From Paramecium sonneborni (Eukaryota > Ciliophora > Oligohymenophorea > Peniculida > Parameciidae): a stretch of DNA of 64,000 nucleotides. Of this stretch, positions 1-10,452 are shown one piece after another; the first letter of the stretch is position 1; each line of letters begins with the position of its first letter. Made by a program: the position numbers and the translations under genes. The notes beneath the pieces are model-generated. The model was not told the DNA's origin. It ran no database searches and saw only the letters and a program-made list of their open reading frames with translations. The stretch lies in assembly GCA_905182985.1 (NCBI GenBank), contig CAJJDN010000012.1, forward strand, positions 554,778 to 618,777, given 5' to 3'.

Positions 1-156
1 AATTGTTATAAAAAGAAAACTAGTAAAATTTAGTTAAATTTAAAGAAGACTCTTAAATAAGAATTCCACCTTAAATTAATCTTAGTGAAGAAAAGACAAT
101 TAAAGATATTCAATAAAAAATTAGGGATCTTTAATTATTATTTGATTCTTAACATA

Positions 157-1336
157 ATGAGTTTACTTTATATGATTAAAAAACAAAGTAAATATCTTTT
201 TTAATATCATTTTAGATAATAATTTGTAAAATTAGAAAAAAATGTATCTGAATAATCACAAAAAATTAGTGTATAAGAAGAATAGACTATAGCTTAATTC
301 AAAACATTTTAAAATAATTAATAAAGTAATATTGCTTAAGCTAGTAAAAAACTATCAGATGAAATTGAATTTAAGTTATAATAAATTTAGAATATGATCC
401 AGTAAAAAACATTTTCATAGTCTGATAAGTAATTGATAATATATAAATTAGATTGACAGAATTAACACTTTAATAAGCAGATTTGAATAAGATTACTCAA
501 GGAGTTTTTGATTTACAGAATTCTTACAAGTTATTGTCTTAATAATATTAAGATTTGACTATAAGATTAGAAAAACACTTATCCTAAAATTCTAAATTTG
601 AACTGTCTTTAAATTAATTAGAATAGAAAGTTGATTAGGTATATTTAATATCATAGATTTTAGAATAAAGATGAAATCGATAATGGAATTACTTAATTAA
701 AATTAGAACTTTCTAGTTTAGCCAAATAATTTGAGAGAGTGAAATAAGAATATAAAAATTAGTTTGAATATCTATAAGATTAATAGAATAAATCAAATGA
801 AGAAATTAGAAAATCTCATTAAGAGCTTTTATTTTCATTTAAACAAACAGAATAAGTTTATTGGATTGATGAAAATAATAAGAAAAAACCTGAAATATAA
901 TAAGCATAGGTTCAAGTGTTTAATTATGAAGAAGATTCAGAAAGTAAAAGTGATTAATAATAAAATGAATTTTCAGAATAAAACACAATTGTAAAAGTTT
1001 TTTTTATTTTTTAAGGAATAAATAGAGCCAGAATTTGAAAAAGAAGCTTTTATGGATAAATTGAAAGCATTGAGTCCTTCTAAAAATAATTAAATTTAGG
1101 ATGAAAAGATAATAGATGTAAAAGAGGAAAATTAAAATTAAATAAATAATTAAAAAGAGGAAGAAGAAGATGAAGATGATGATAATGAAGCAACATATTA
1201 ATTAGACGAAAATGGTTACTTATTGGATGAAGATGGAAATTATTTATTAGATGAAAATGGTTAAATGATTCAATTAAACGAAACCTAAATAGAATATTTA
1301 AGAAAATAAGATATGGTTTAAGAGGAAGATAATTGA
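157..1336 (+). CDS. Acidic, Gln-rich coiled-coil protein, unrecognised
   Basis: With TAA/TAG as Gln and three introns removed (429-451, 639-663, 991-1015; 23-25 bases) this reads as one frame of about 368 aa ending at TGA 1334-1336. The middle is a heptad-like, Gln/Leu/Lys-rich coiled coil. The C-terminal third is highly acidic (a run of Glu/Asp near 1150-1185), followed by repeats of the type LDENGxxLLDE. I do not recognise the family. The frame is open back to base 1, so the start is uncertain; ATG 157 is the first in-frame ATG and 172 is an alternative. The splice choices are supported because each removes a frame break at a GT...AG pair. Confidence 0.6.
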
Positions 1337-1494
1337 TAATCATCATGACTTAATCATTTAAATTAAATGAGAAAGAATATATATATAAGATAATTAAAAT
1401 TCTTTATAATTTTTATAGATTACGAATTATAATATATATTAATTAACTTGGTTTTTTTTGTTTGATTTATTAAGAAAACTAAAGTGAATAAATA

Positions 1495-2593
1495 ATGAAA
1501 GGAAATCATATCTACTAATATTCATTACTTAAATTTAATAGTTAAAAAATTAGATAAATACTTGCTTTAGAAGATAGGATATATAATTTGTTGAACAAAA
1601 TAAAAATAAAAATGAGAGTATCACTTCAATTTAACACAGTTTTTTTTTCTTAAATTAAATAGCTTAACATTTATTCCATCTCAAGGTTCTTTTATGAAAT
1701 AGAAATCATCTCTAATTTAACTTTATTTTAAGATTCTGTTAAAATAGATTAGCTTTATTAATACTTAAATAATTTAATGAATTACAGAAGAGGCGAAAAA
1801 ATTAAATTAGTCTAATTCTTTTGAGAATTAGTTTAACTCTGATTTTAGTGCTAAGAATTATGATATTATTTATATTTTTTCTTGTTTCTTTTTCATCACC
1901 AAGTGAATCAAATTTCTAAGAGGAATATTAAAAAAAAGAAATACTTATTGTTTTTCTAGAAGAATGGATTTTTAAATTCGTACTTCCCTTATTGATTCTT
2001 AACTCGTTTAAAACCATAGTTATTCATCTAACGAGTAAATGAATCAATATGATTATGCTTAAAATAGTTTAAGAGAATTTGAGTTTCAAATAGTTCTTAT
2101 TGATGGATAATAATACCATCGCCTTTTTAATCAAAACTAATAATTTCTGAATAAGATTAATTCTATTTATTTAATATAAATTGGATTACATCTAATATGT
2201 CAATCAATTTGGTCACAAATTTAGGGATTCTCTAATTTTTAGTATTCATTAATTTTTATATCGAATTTTCTGTAAAAATTCTCGATACAATTAATAGATT
2301 GTTTGTTCATCATTTTTTTCTAGATTTAATATTTCAGAATATAAGATAAATTAGAGTTAAGTTAATAAATAGGAATAGATTATTAGTGTAAAATAACAAA
2401 AAATAAAAAGAAAGAATAAAATAAATTGAAATAAGTTGGTAACTCTAAGAAAAATAAGAGTTAATAAAAACCTTTGATAAATTATGATTATTAACTTATT
2501 TATAATCCAATTACTTAAATTGATGGATAGTTATCAAGTTTTTAAATAATATATTAAATAACCTAAGTTAATATAATATTACCAAAATTTTGA
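1495..2593 (+). CDS. Candidate membrane protein, unrecognised (model uncertain)
   Basis: Two open stretches, ATG 1495 to about 1809 and 1921-2593 (TGA 2591-2593), join in frame if short introns 1810-1831 (22 bases) and 1903-1920 (18 bases) are removed, giving about 352 aa. Several hydrophobic segments (near 1860-1895, 2165-2215 and 2225-2330) suggest a membrane protein; the C-terminus is Lys/Gln-rich. Alternatively two separate genes exist, the second starting at ATG 1964. No family is recognised, and the 18-base intron is at the lower size limit, so the model is tentative. Confidence 0.35.
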
Positions 2594-2785
2594 TAAAATT
2601 AAACTATATGAGAAATGTGTAATTTGGGAAGTATGACGAGTGAGATTAAAAGTAGGAATGAGGATAGGAAATGAACTTGATGAATTATTCGAGTTTATAA
2701 TTTGAAAACCAATCAAATTTAAGTTTTGAGATTCTTAAACTAGATATAAAAAAATAATTTTCTAGTATATTAAAATAAAAAATAT

Positions 2786-3299
2786 ATGGTAATCTATTTA
2801 TAAAATAGTTTAGTCTGGGATTGCAAAGAGTGCAAAGGGTGGAAAAGGTGGAAAAGGTGGAAAAGGAGGAAAATTTGGATCTGGAAAGAATAAGAAGGCT
2901 CCTCAATCTAGATCATTGAAGGCTGGACTCTAAGTATATATTTTATAGAAATTTAGTTCCCTGTTGGACGTATTCATAGATATCTAAAGCAAAGAGTATC
3001 TGCAAAAAATAGAGTAGGAACTACATCAGCAGTATATACATCGGCTATTTTGGAATATTTAACAGCTGAAGTGCTTGAGTTAGCAGGAAATGCATCAAAA
3101 GACTTTAAAGGTAAGAAAAAATCAAAATATATTTTTAGTGAGAAGAATAACTCCAAGACATTTATAATTAGCAATTAGAGGTGATGAAGAACTTGATATT
3201 CTCATCAGAGCAACAATTGCTGGTGGTGGTGTCATTCCTCATATTCACAAAGCTTTAATAGGAAAATAAACACCTGAAGGTGGTTAACCAAAAGAATGA
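2786..3299 (+). CDS. Histone H2A.Z-type variant
   Basis: Nucleosome core protein replacing canonical H2A. The four exons give 145 aa: an N-tail of repeated Gly-Gly-Lys, then the histone fold ([53 protein letters not shown]) and the C-terminal [15 protein letters not shown]. The [12 protein letters not shown] and RGDEELD segments with a short tail lacking an SQ motif fit H2A.Z rather than canonical H2A. Introns are 2789-2813, 2934-2956 and 3111-3138 (25, 23, 28 bases). The first intron lies directly after the ATG, so the start codon is a three-base coding exon. The GGK-rich tail resembles the acetylatable tail of Tetrahymena hv1. The stop is TGA 3297-3299. Confidence 0.93.
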
Positions 3300-3544
3300 A
3301 ATATATAAATTATAATATTAATTCATAAAGTAATTAAATTATGATACAACATATTTATGGATATAAAATATCTAATTTTTTATGTATTCATTTATATATT
3401 TCTTCCTTAAATAACTAACAATTATAGATATTATTTTATTTATTGTTAAAAAAATTATTAATTTATAAATATATCAATCGATTTATAGTTAACAATTTAA
3501 AAGATAAAATAAAATAATATAAATAATAAAATGCTATTTAAAAT

Positions 3545-5005
3545 TCATAAATCAAATGGTTACGAACTAGCATGACGTAGAATTGGTGGTTAATAAAGTG
3601 AGTTTTATGATTAATTTAAAGTTTCACTTCTAAAATCAGGTCTCTCTTAATTTTAATCTTCATCAGGTTCTGATTCAGTTGAAGATGAAGAATATTTCTT
3701 TTCAATTAACTATTCTTTGTCATCATTATTTTAATCTTCAAAATCTTATGTTTAATTATTATTTAATCTATATTTTTCTTATGATCCATTAAGATAACTG
3801 GAGAACTCAAAAAATTATCCAATCCCAGTTATAATTTAAAATTCGTTGAGTAATTTTATTAATCTTGTCATACCTATTTAGTTTCGAAGATCTTTAAACA
3901 TCAATTTATAGTTGTATAATTTCTTTACTGATGAATCTATACAAGAATATACAAAATTAAGTTCATCATTCAAAGTAATCTATGATATTTTATAAATATA
4001 AGTACTTCACTTACGCCACCAAAATATAAAATTTTTGCAATACAATTATTATTTTCAACAAGATTCTATAATTCTACACTGCAAGTTTATTTAGATTGTT
4101 CTGATAAAGATATTGCCTATTCTGCTTAAGAATATATAACAGAATTTTCAATCTTTGGTTATAAAATGATTATTATATCATGAGCATATTAAAGATATTC
4201 ATGCATAATATTACTAAGATTATGTTTAGAATCTATAAAATAAAGATTTACAACAACTATGTCTATTTTATTTTATAGATCCATCTTTAAAACTTTACAA
4301 ACATTTACATTCATTTTACAGATTCCTTTGTCTATTAAATCAATATAGGTCTTATTAGATTCTAAATAATAGATAGTACGATTATGACTAGCCAACTTAA
4401 GTAAAATAGAACCGGTAGGATCATGAGCTAATAAAATAGAATTTGATTTAATTCTTTTATTGATTAAATCAACAATAGAAGAGTTGAGTATTTAAGTTTT
4501 AAATTTGGATTCGAATCCTCTGTCTTAATTAGTTAAATACACATCTTTAAAGATTTTCATAATCCATTGATAGGATTGCATTTCGATTAAAATATTGCTT
4601 TGTCTAGCCAGTAAGCCCCCACAACGATGCAATAATTTCATTTCTATATTATTGGAGTTAAATTCCTGAGATTATGAAACAATTGATTACATCTGAAAAA
4701 CTAGTTTTATGTAAAAGTGAATTTTTTTCCAGATAAGAAAGTTATCTATTATAAATTTTATTTCCTTCATCTGAATAATTATCATGTAATGCTTATTCAA
4801 AATAATCTATTTCTTGAGTAGTGGTTTATTTGAGCCAACCTTCTGATTGATTTTGAATGGAAATAAGGGTAATAGGTTTAGATTTTGGAATTTCCATTTG
4901 AGTAGAAAGTGTTTTCAATTATTGATCTGATTAAGAAGGTTCTTCTCTTATACAACCACAAAATAATTATTGAATCCAACTTGGTTTCTTTTATTATTAT
5001 TACAT
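3545..5005 (-). CDS. TGS1-like class I methyltransferase protein, divergent
   Basis: Reverse-strand model of about 469 aa with introns at 4666-4690 and 3980-4005. A central segment looks like a Rossmann methyltransferase core: LLAHDPTGSILLKLA in place of the usual Gly-rich loop, then beta-strands DIVVVNLYF and IIIILQPK, ending in AKILYFGG, which resembles the final strand of trimethylguanosine synthase TGS1. The catalytic SPPWGG-like motif of active TGS1 is not visible, so an inactive or repurposed relative is possible. The C-terminus is acidic and Ser-rich. The N-terminus starts MQQQQKK followed by a short Cys pair; an alternative start is the ATG at 4897. The assigned start lies one base from the start of the divergent gene at 5007. 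Confidence 0.5.
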
Positions 5006-5006
5006 A

Positions 5007-5738
5007 ATGATATTAATCACAAGTTTAATAACATTAATAGTTGCAGCATATGATGGAACAGATTATCTGAAAGGTGAAGGTAATTTTATGATAGAATAAA
5101 ATTGGATAATGAATCAAACAGAAGAATATATGAAAACTGAATTTATTACTTAGGAAAATGAGAAAGTAAAATTGATTTATGAATAAATGAAAGTTTTTAA
5201 AAATATTTAAGAAGGCAGAATCAGAATTAAGTTTTAAAGATGGATTTTATCATTTATTTGAAGAATCCTAACCTTAGCATATAAGATTCTGGTTTGCATC
5301 TGGAAATAAGGAAATTGAGGACACAAATTTAAGATTAAAGGATACAGCTACAGACAAAACAGCAGTATCATTTAGATGTGGTTATGCTGGATTTATTAGA
5401 GTAAATGATAATTAAATGATCACCTTTTATAATAATTCAGTTTCAAGTGATGCAAAAATAATATGGACATAAGCAGATATCTTATTGAATTGGGATACTT
5501 AAGAAGTATTGGTTTTTATGAATGAATCATACATGGGATCAGCAACTTTTTATCATTCAGAAGTATATGTAATATATTTAGAAAGGTAACAAAAGTTAAT
5601 GAAGTGATGCTTTATAATTTAAAACCAGATACTACTAGTTGGTGGAAGAATATAAAAATATGCAAAGAGAGATGCGATAATTTTGCATTTACTCAAATAA
5701 TTGTGATATGTTTTGCATTATTCATATTATTATTTTGA
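5007..5738 (+). CDS. Secreted or type I membrane protein, unrecognised
   Basis: The model of about 229 aa begins with a good signal peptide (MILITSLITLIVAAYDG). A lumenal domain with a few Cys and Trp residues follows, and the protein ends in a single hydrophobic segment (FAFTQIIVICFALFILLF) with essentially no cytoplasmic tail, so it may be tail-anchored in the membrane or GPI-like. Introns are 5193-5211 (19 bases) and 5563-5585 (23 bases, ending AAAG); the second is chosen because it alone restores the frame into the C-terminal segment. Overall layout recalls p24/GOLD proteins, but I cannot see their motifs or a KK/FF tail, so no family is assigned. Confidence 0.6.
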
Positions 5739-5765
5739 ATAACTTGATGTAATTAATTTTAATAA

Positions 5766-6459
5766 TCAGCATTTGCAATCATCTCCTTGTTTTTTTGTAT
5801 TTTATTGTTTATAGTAATTACCTAATTTAATACCACTATCCTATATTAAATTAATATTTAATTAATACTTCTGTAGTAAATTCAATTTGTTTTTTTTCGA
5901 TTTTTTCAACTATGTCCATTGCTGTATTTTCAAATAATTAATCAATATTATAATTAGTTTTAGCTGAAGTTTCAATATATTGCATTTTATATTAATCAGC
6001 AAATGCTTTAGCTTAAAGAGTAGATATTTTTCGACTTTAATATATTGAATATATACTGAGATTCCAAATCAATTTTATTTCCAACTAATACAATTTAACA
6101 ATTTTAAGCAGCTTATTCATTGACTTCATTATACCACTTTAATACATTGTGGAATGATTCTTCATTTGTAATATCAAAAACAAGTAATACACCTATTGAT
6201 CTAACTTAAACTACCATATATACCCTTTATAATATGATCTTGTAATTGATTTGAATGAATCTTATCCTGCTGTATCCCATATTTAAATTTTTATTGTTTT
6301 CTCGTTCTTGACAAATACTTAAGATCCAAATTCTACACCTATTGTAGTATCATGTTCATCTCGAAATTATTTTTCAGTATATCTCAATAAAATACAAGAT
6401 TTTCCGACATTACCATCTCCAACTATTATAAATTTAAATAAATAATGGTATTATGCCAT
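5766..6459 (-). CDS. Rab-family small GTPase (Rab2/4/14-like)
   Basis: Membrane-traffic GTPase of 206 aa. All switch and nucleotide motifs are present: P-loop GDGNVGKS, effector region TTIGVEFGSQ, WDTAGQDSFKSITRSYY, guanine-binding NKIDL, ETSAK, and a C-terminal CKC for geranylgeranylation. The N-terminus YLFKFIIVGDGNVGKSC and the IGVEFG effector loop place it near the Rab2/Rab4/Rab14 group; an exact orthologue cannot be named by eye. Three introns (6201-6223, 6035-6056, 5841-5868) are needed; the last restores the frame to the hypervariable tail and the CKC end. It is convergent with the gene ending at 5738. Confidence 0.92.
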
Positions 6460-6542
6460 CTATTAAATAATAATTTATTATTATGCATTTATTTATACTG
6501 TAACATTTCTAAATAATCACAATTTTTTTAATATATAAAATT

Positions 6543-7837
6543 ATGGATAACTCTCAAACTCTTAAAATTCTTTAAGATACTATAGATAAACTTAAAATCA
6601 CTAAAGAAAATTTAAGAGAAATGAGAAAAACAAATAAAACATTTCCTAGACAAACAAATACTAGAATTTTAGATGCGTTTTAATCTTTTGCTTAATTTGA
6701 TCGTGCTCCTATATGGATGATGAGGTATAAAATGTTTTTAATTTAGATAAGCAGGTAGATATCTTCCTGAATTCAAAGAAATTATGAAAAATAGAGATTT
6801 TTTTGATGCTTGTTAAGATCCATTTATTGCTGCTGAAATTACTCTATAACCATTAAAATAATTTGATCTTGATGCTGCTATTATTTTTTCTGATATTCTT
6901 ACACTTCCAAAAGCTATGGGAATGGAAGTATTAAAAATATCTTAATTTATTAGATTATTATGGATAAAGAAAAAGGTCCTGTAATTAAAAATAAATTAGA
7001 AACTATTGATGATATTAATAGAATTAAATCTCCAGATCCTCAAAGTTTAGAACATGTTTATGATGCATTATATCTAACTAGATAAGCATTATATGGAAAA
7101 TAGACTCTTATAGGTTTTTGTGGAGCACCATTTACTGTATTCTCATATATGGTGGAAGGTGAAACATCTAAAATGTTTTTAAAAACAAAAAAATGGTTAT
7201 ATCAATATACCCAAGAAACTAAAAAAGTTTTAGATTTAATTGCTAAAGAAAGTGCTTAATATTTAATTAATTAAGTCAAAGAAGGTGGAGCACAAGTTGT
7301 TTAGATTTTTGATTCTTTTGCAGGGTAATGCATCTGTATAATATTTTAGATAAATTCCATTTATTGATTATAAGGAATTTGTAATTCCATCTTTAAGAAT
7401 TTTATTAGAAGAATTTAAATTAGAATGTCCAACAACTCCTCTGATAATGTTTGCTAAAGATTAAAATGGAGTTGAAATTATTATAACATTTCTAAAAATG
7501 TTTCTAGGTGATACACCATTAGTTGATGGATTTTAACTTGATTCTAATGTAAGTGATGAAGTCTTGGTTAAAATTATTGAAAGTGATAGAACTATTCAAG
7601 GAAATCTTGAACCAGGAGTATTTTTTAATCTAATTTTCTTAGGTCTTATTTGGTACTTAATAAATTTTAAAAAAAAGAGTATCATAAATGATTGAAAAAT
7701 TATAAACTACAAGAAGATTTATTATTAATTTATCACATGGATTGACTCCTGAACATGAAGTTGAAAAAGTTAGATTATTTATATAAGAGTCTATTAGATA
7801 ATCAAAGTTATATAAAGTTAGAGAAATATTAGAATGA
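6543..7837 (+). CDS. Uroporphyrinogen decarboxylase
   Basis: Heme pathway enzyme that removes four acetate carboxyls from uroporphyrinogen to give coproporphyrinogen. The 398-aa model holds the signature RAPIWMMRQAGRYLPE, the substrate-binding FSDIL, GFCGAPFTVFSYMVEG with its conserved Tyr, LQGNLDP-like IQGNLEPG, and the C-terminal NLSHGLTPEHE. The N-terminus has about 50 extra residues before the signature; this could be targeting sequence but is not clearly so. Introns are 6725-6746, 6928-6953, 7325-7349 and 7618-7642 (22-26 bases). The segment usually reading LDWT is replaced by VDGFQLDSN, a divergence worth noting. The stop is TGA 7835-7837. Confidence 0.93.
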
Positions 7838-8875
7838 TTATAATATTAAATTAAAATTTAATAATGTCATTATACTATTATATACTGGAGAATTATATTT
7901 CAGAACCCCCTTCAATATTTTACTTTAAATGTCTCCATCAAACAGGCTTTGTTTCTAATAATAATAATAACTTGATAACAATTTAGCACACACGTGTTTC
8001 CGTTAAAACCAAAGAACTTTGAACAACTGAAATGAAATCGATAAGTGACTTAAGGATTAAGAAAAAAATAAAAAAAATAAAAAAAATTATTCACATAATC
8101 ATAGTAGAAGAACATTAACTCAGTTCTCCTCATAATACTAACTAGTATTTACTTACTAAACATGAAATTTAGTAAATAAACTAAGAAAAGGATTGTAAAC
8201 CTCCAGGAAGCATGTTACAATACCTTTTGAACTAAGACAAGATTATTTAATAATCTAATCAAACAAACATTTATGACTAAATCAAATAAGTACTGTAATT
8301 TAATTGATATTTATTTATATATAACTTCGAAGTAAGAAACAAATTTTTATATAATGTGTTTATAATAATATTTATACAGAATCAAATTTTCATTTGACAA
8401 TATAAAAATTATCTAAAATTTATATTAATTCAAAAAGAATTTTTTCAAATCAAAACAGGCATTTTGGATTGTTAAAAATTTATTATTTTCATATAGCTAT
8501 TTATTATTAAATATTTAAATCAGAAAAAGAGTTATTCTTTTAGTTCATACATATTATTTCAAATTTTCGTTTATTCGCGCATTATAAATAGTTCATAATA
8601 AAATAGAATTAAGTATGTTTAGTATAATTTGATATATTCGTAGAATTTTAAGTTTCTTAGATAGATCAAAGTATAAATTGCTTCATGTTTGGATTCTAAT
8701 ATGTATAATATATCAAAAAAAAGATATTATTTAATTTATCGTTTTTGAAAATTTATGTCGACTAACTTGTGTAATTATATTTTCTATCTTTAGAGCAAGT
8801 AGAAGAAATTTAACATATAATATAAAAGGAATAAAACAAGTAAATAATGCATATATTATTAGAGATTAAAAATAA
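7838..8875. other. Gene-free stretch, about 1 kb
   Basis: No convincing coding frame was found on either strand. One short frame from ATG 7929 reads about 33 codons with a run of five TAA (poly-Gln) and ends at TGA; it looks fortuitous. The rest is AT-rich with homopolymer runs near 8065-8095. Confidence 0.5.
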
Positions 8876-9380
8876 ATGAACAATGCAGTATGGAGCTAAT
8901 AAATTTGCATGATTGTCTTCTAAGCAATTTATGGATTATTGTTTTATTTATTTTCTACTACTCCTGGTTATTATGGTAATAATTATTAGATTTTTAGGTG
9001 ACGAGAGTAGCTGTATTTATTTGAGAAAATATTCTTATTATTTAGGAGTTGCTACTTTGTTGCTTGTTACATTACATTTGTAAAAGAATTTGTTATATTC
9101 TAGTCTGTTTTTACTTTATTCTTGTTTTTAAAATAAAGTTGATTTTCTGTTATCTGCTGAGGGATGTTTGAATGCAATTTATGGAATATTTTCTTTTGTA
9201 ATTTGGATAATGTTATGGGTATTTATTAATTTTAATAAAAAGGTTGCCTTAGGGAAAGGAGAAGAATGTGGAAGCTTGAACACTTTGGTTTGGGTTTTCA
9301 CAATTTTAATTATTTTAGGAATTTTTATGAGTTGCTGCTTATTATTCTGTGGAGTAGTAATATCAGCTAGCTAAAAATGA
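8876..9380 (+). CDS. Small four-segment membrane protein, unrecognised
   Basis: One intron (8976-8997, 22 bases) joins two exons into 160 aa. Four hydrophobic segments are visible: near residues 10-28 (IVFQAIYGLLFYLF), 45-65 (YYLGVATLLLVTLHL), 93-112 (GIFSFVIWIMLWVF) and 131-155 (LVWVFTILIILGIFMSCCLLF). Small loops with Cys at EGCLN and EECGS suggest lumenal disulphides. The size and four-segment plan resemble tetraspan-type proteins (MARVEL-like), but no diagnostic motif is seen. The stop is TGA 9378-9380 after SASQK. Confidence 0.7.
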
Positions 9381-9809
9381 ATAGAATAAAAATTATTTGG
9401 TCAATAAAATAATAAGATAATATTATTTCATTCTCTTCTTTTATTAAATTTGTTGTTATGTGAAATAAATCTTGTTTATCATTAATAATTTAAAATTATT
9501 TCAAATAGATTTTAAAAAAGTTTATAAGCTGTCTGGTCTATTTCTTATAATATTAACAGCAATTGAAAGATTATTTAATTATTTTTTATTTAGAATAGAA
9601 TTACGTTTTGATGTTTCGATAATATTAATTTTGAAATAACTTTTTAAATTAATTATAGACAATATACAGCCTTATAGTAGTCTTAGATATCTATAATATT
9701 TTAATCAATTTTTATTTCATTGTAGATGTTGCTTAATATTTTATTCTTTTGAAATATAAAAATAATAAAAATAATAATTATTATATTATATTATTAATCA
9801 TCATAATAA
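9381..9809. other. Intergenic, nothing recognised
   Basis: AT-rich spacer of about 430 bases between two same-strand genes. No coding frame, RNA gene or repeat seen. Confidence 0.6.
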
Positions 9810-10406
9810 ATGAGTTTTAAAAAAGGAGATTTTAGACATGATTTTGAAGTTATTTGTCCTTATAATAAAAAACATTAAATGCCTTTTAGTAAATTATAGT
9901 TTCATATCTCTAAAGGATGCAAAGATAAAAGAGAAAAAGGCAACTATATATAATTTAACATAGGTTATAAATACGATACTTGTCCATACAATTGTTTTCA
10001 TATTATTCTTAAATCAAGAATGGACAATCACATTAAAAAATGTAGGTTCAATTAAATGAGTTTTAAAAAAACAGAAGAAGTTGATATATTTTAAGAAATG
10101 CAACTAATTGCTGCTTAATAATTCAGTAGCAATCCTTATTAAATTTAATCACAATAAAAGTTCGAATAAAATTAAAATATTTAAAATGAAATGCCAGAAT
10201 GGAGAAAAATTTTTGATGAAAGTGAAATTGATGCTGATGATATTAGAGAAATTAATGAAATAAGCTATCAAAATTATGAAGATGAATTTGAAAATTCTTT
10301 TAAAATAAACTAAGTTTCTTCTAGTTTCTCTAAAAGCTTTTAGTCTTCTGCAATAAAAGATATATCGTATAATGAAGATAATGATAGTGATAATTATTAT
10401 TATTGA
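9810..10406 (+). CDS. Double CHHC zinc-finger protein, GTSF1-like
   Basis: Intronless frame of 198 aa. The N-terminal 85 residues hold two CHHC units: CPYNKKHQMPFSKLQFHISKGC (truncated here to its ligands: C-x5-H-x9-H-x4-C) and C-x5-H-x9-H-x3-C starting CPYNCFH. Paired CHHC fingers are the hallmark of GTSF1/D7 proteins and also occur singly in U11-48K and TRM13. In animals GTSF1 binds tRNA and works with Piwi proteins in small-RNA silencing. The rest is an acidic, Ser/Asn-rich tail with repeated Trp/acidic patches (EMPEWRKIFDESEIDADD), which fits the acidic Piwi-binding tail of GTSF1. A role in the ciliate scanRNA pathway is an inference. Confidence 0.75.
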
Positions 10407-10452
10407 AAGTAATTAAACTAACTTTAAATATTAATATGAAGATATATGTTGA

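Noticed and set aside
4505..4522. GGATTCGAATCC, resembling a tRNA T-loop
   Set aside because: It lies inside the TGS1-like coding frame; no acceptor stem or anticodon arm can be drawn around it. A similar TTCAAATCCC near 38,600 is inside the Twinkle presequence.
9168..9374. Standard-code 68-aa ORF as an independent gene
   Set aside because: It is the C-terminal part of the 160-aa four-segment membrane protein starting at 8876.
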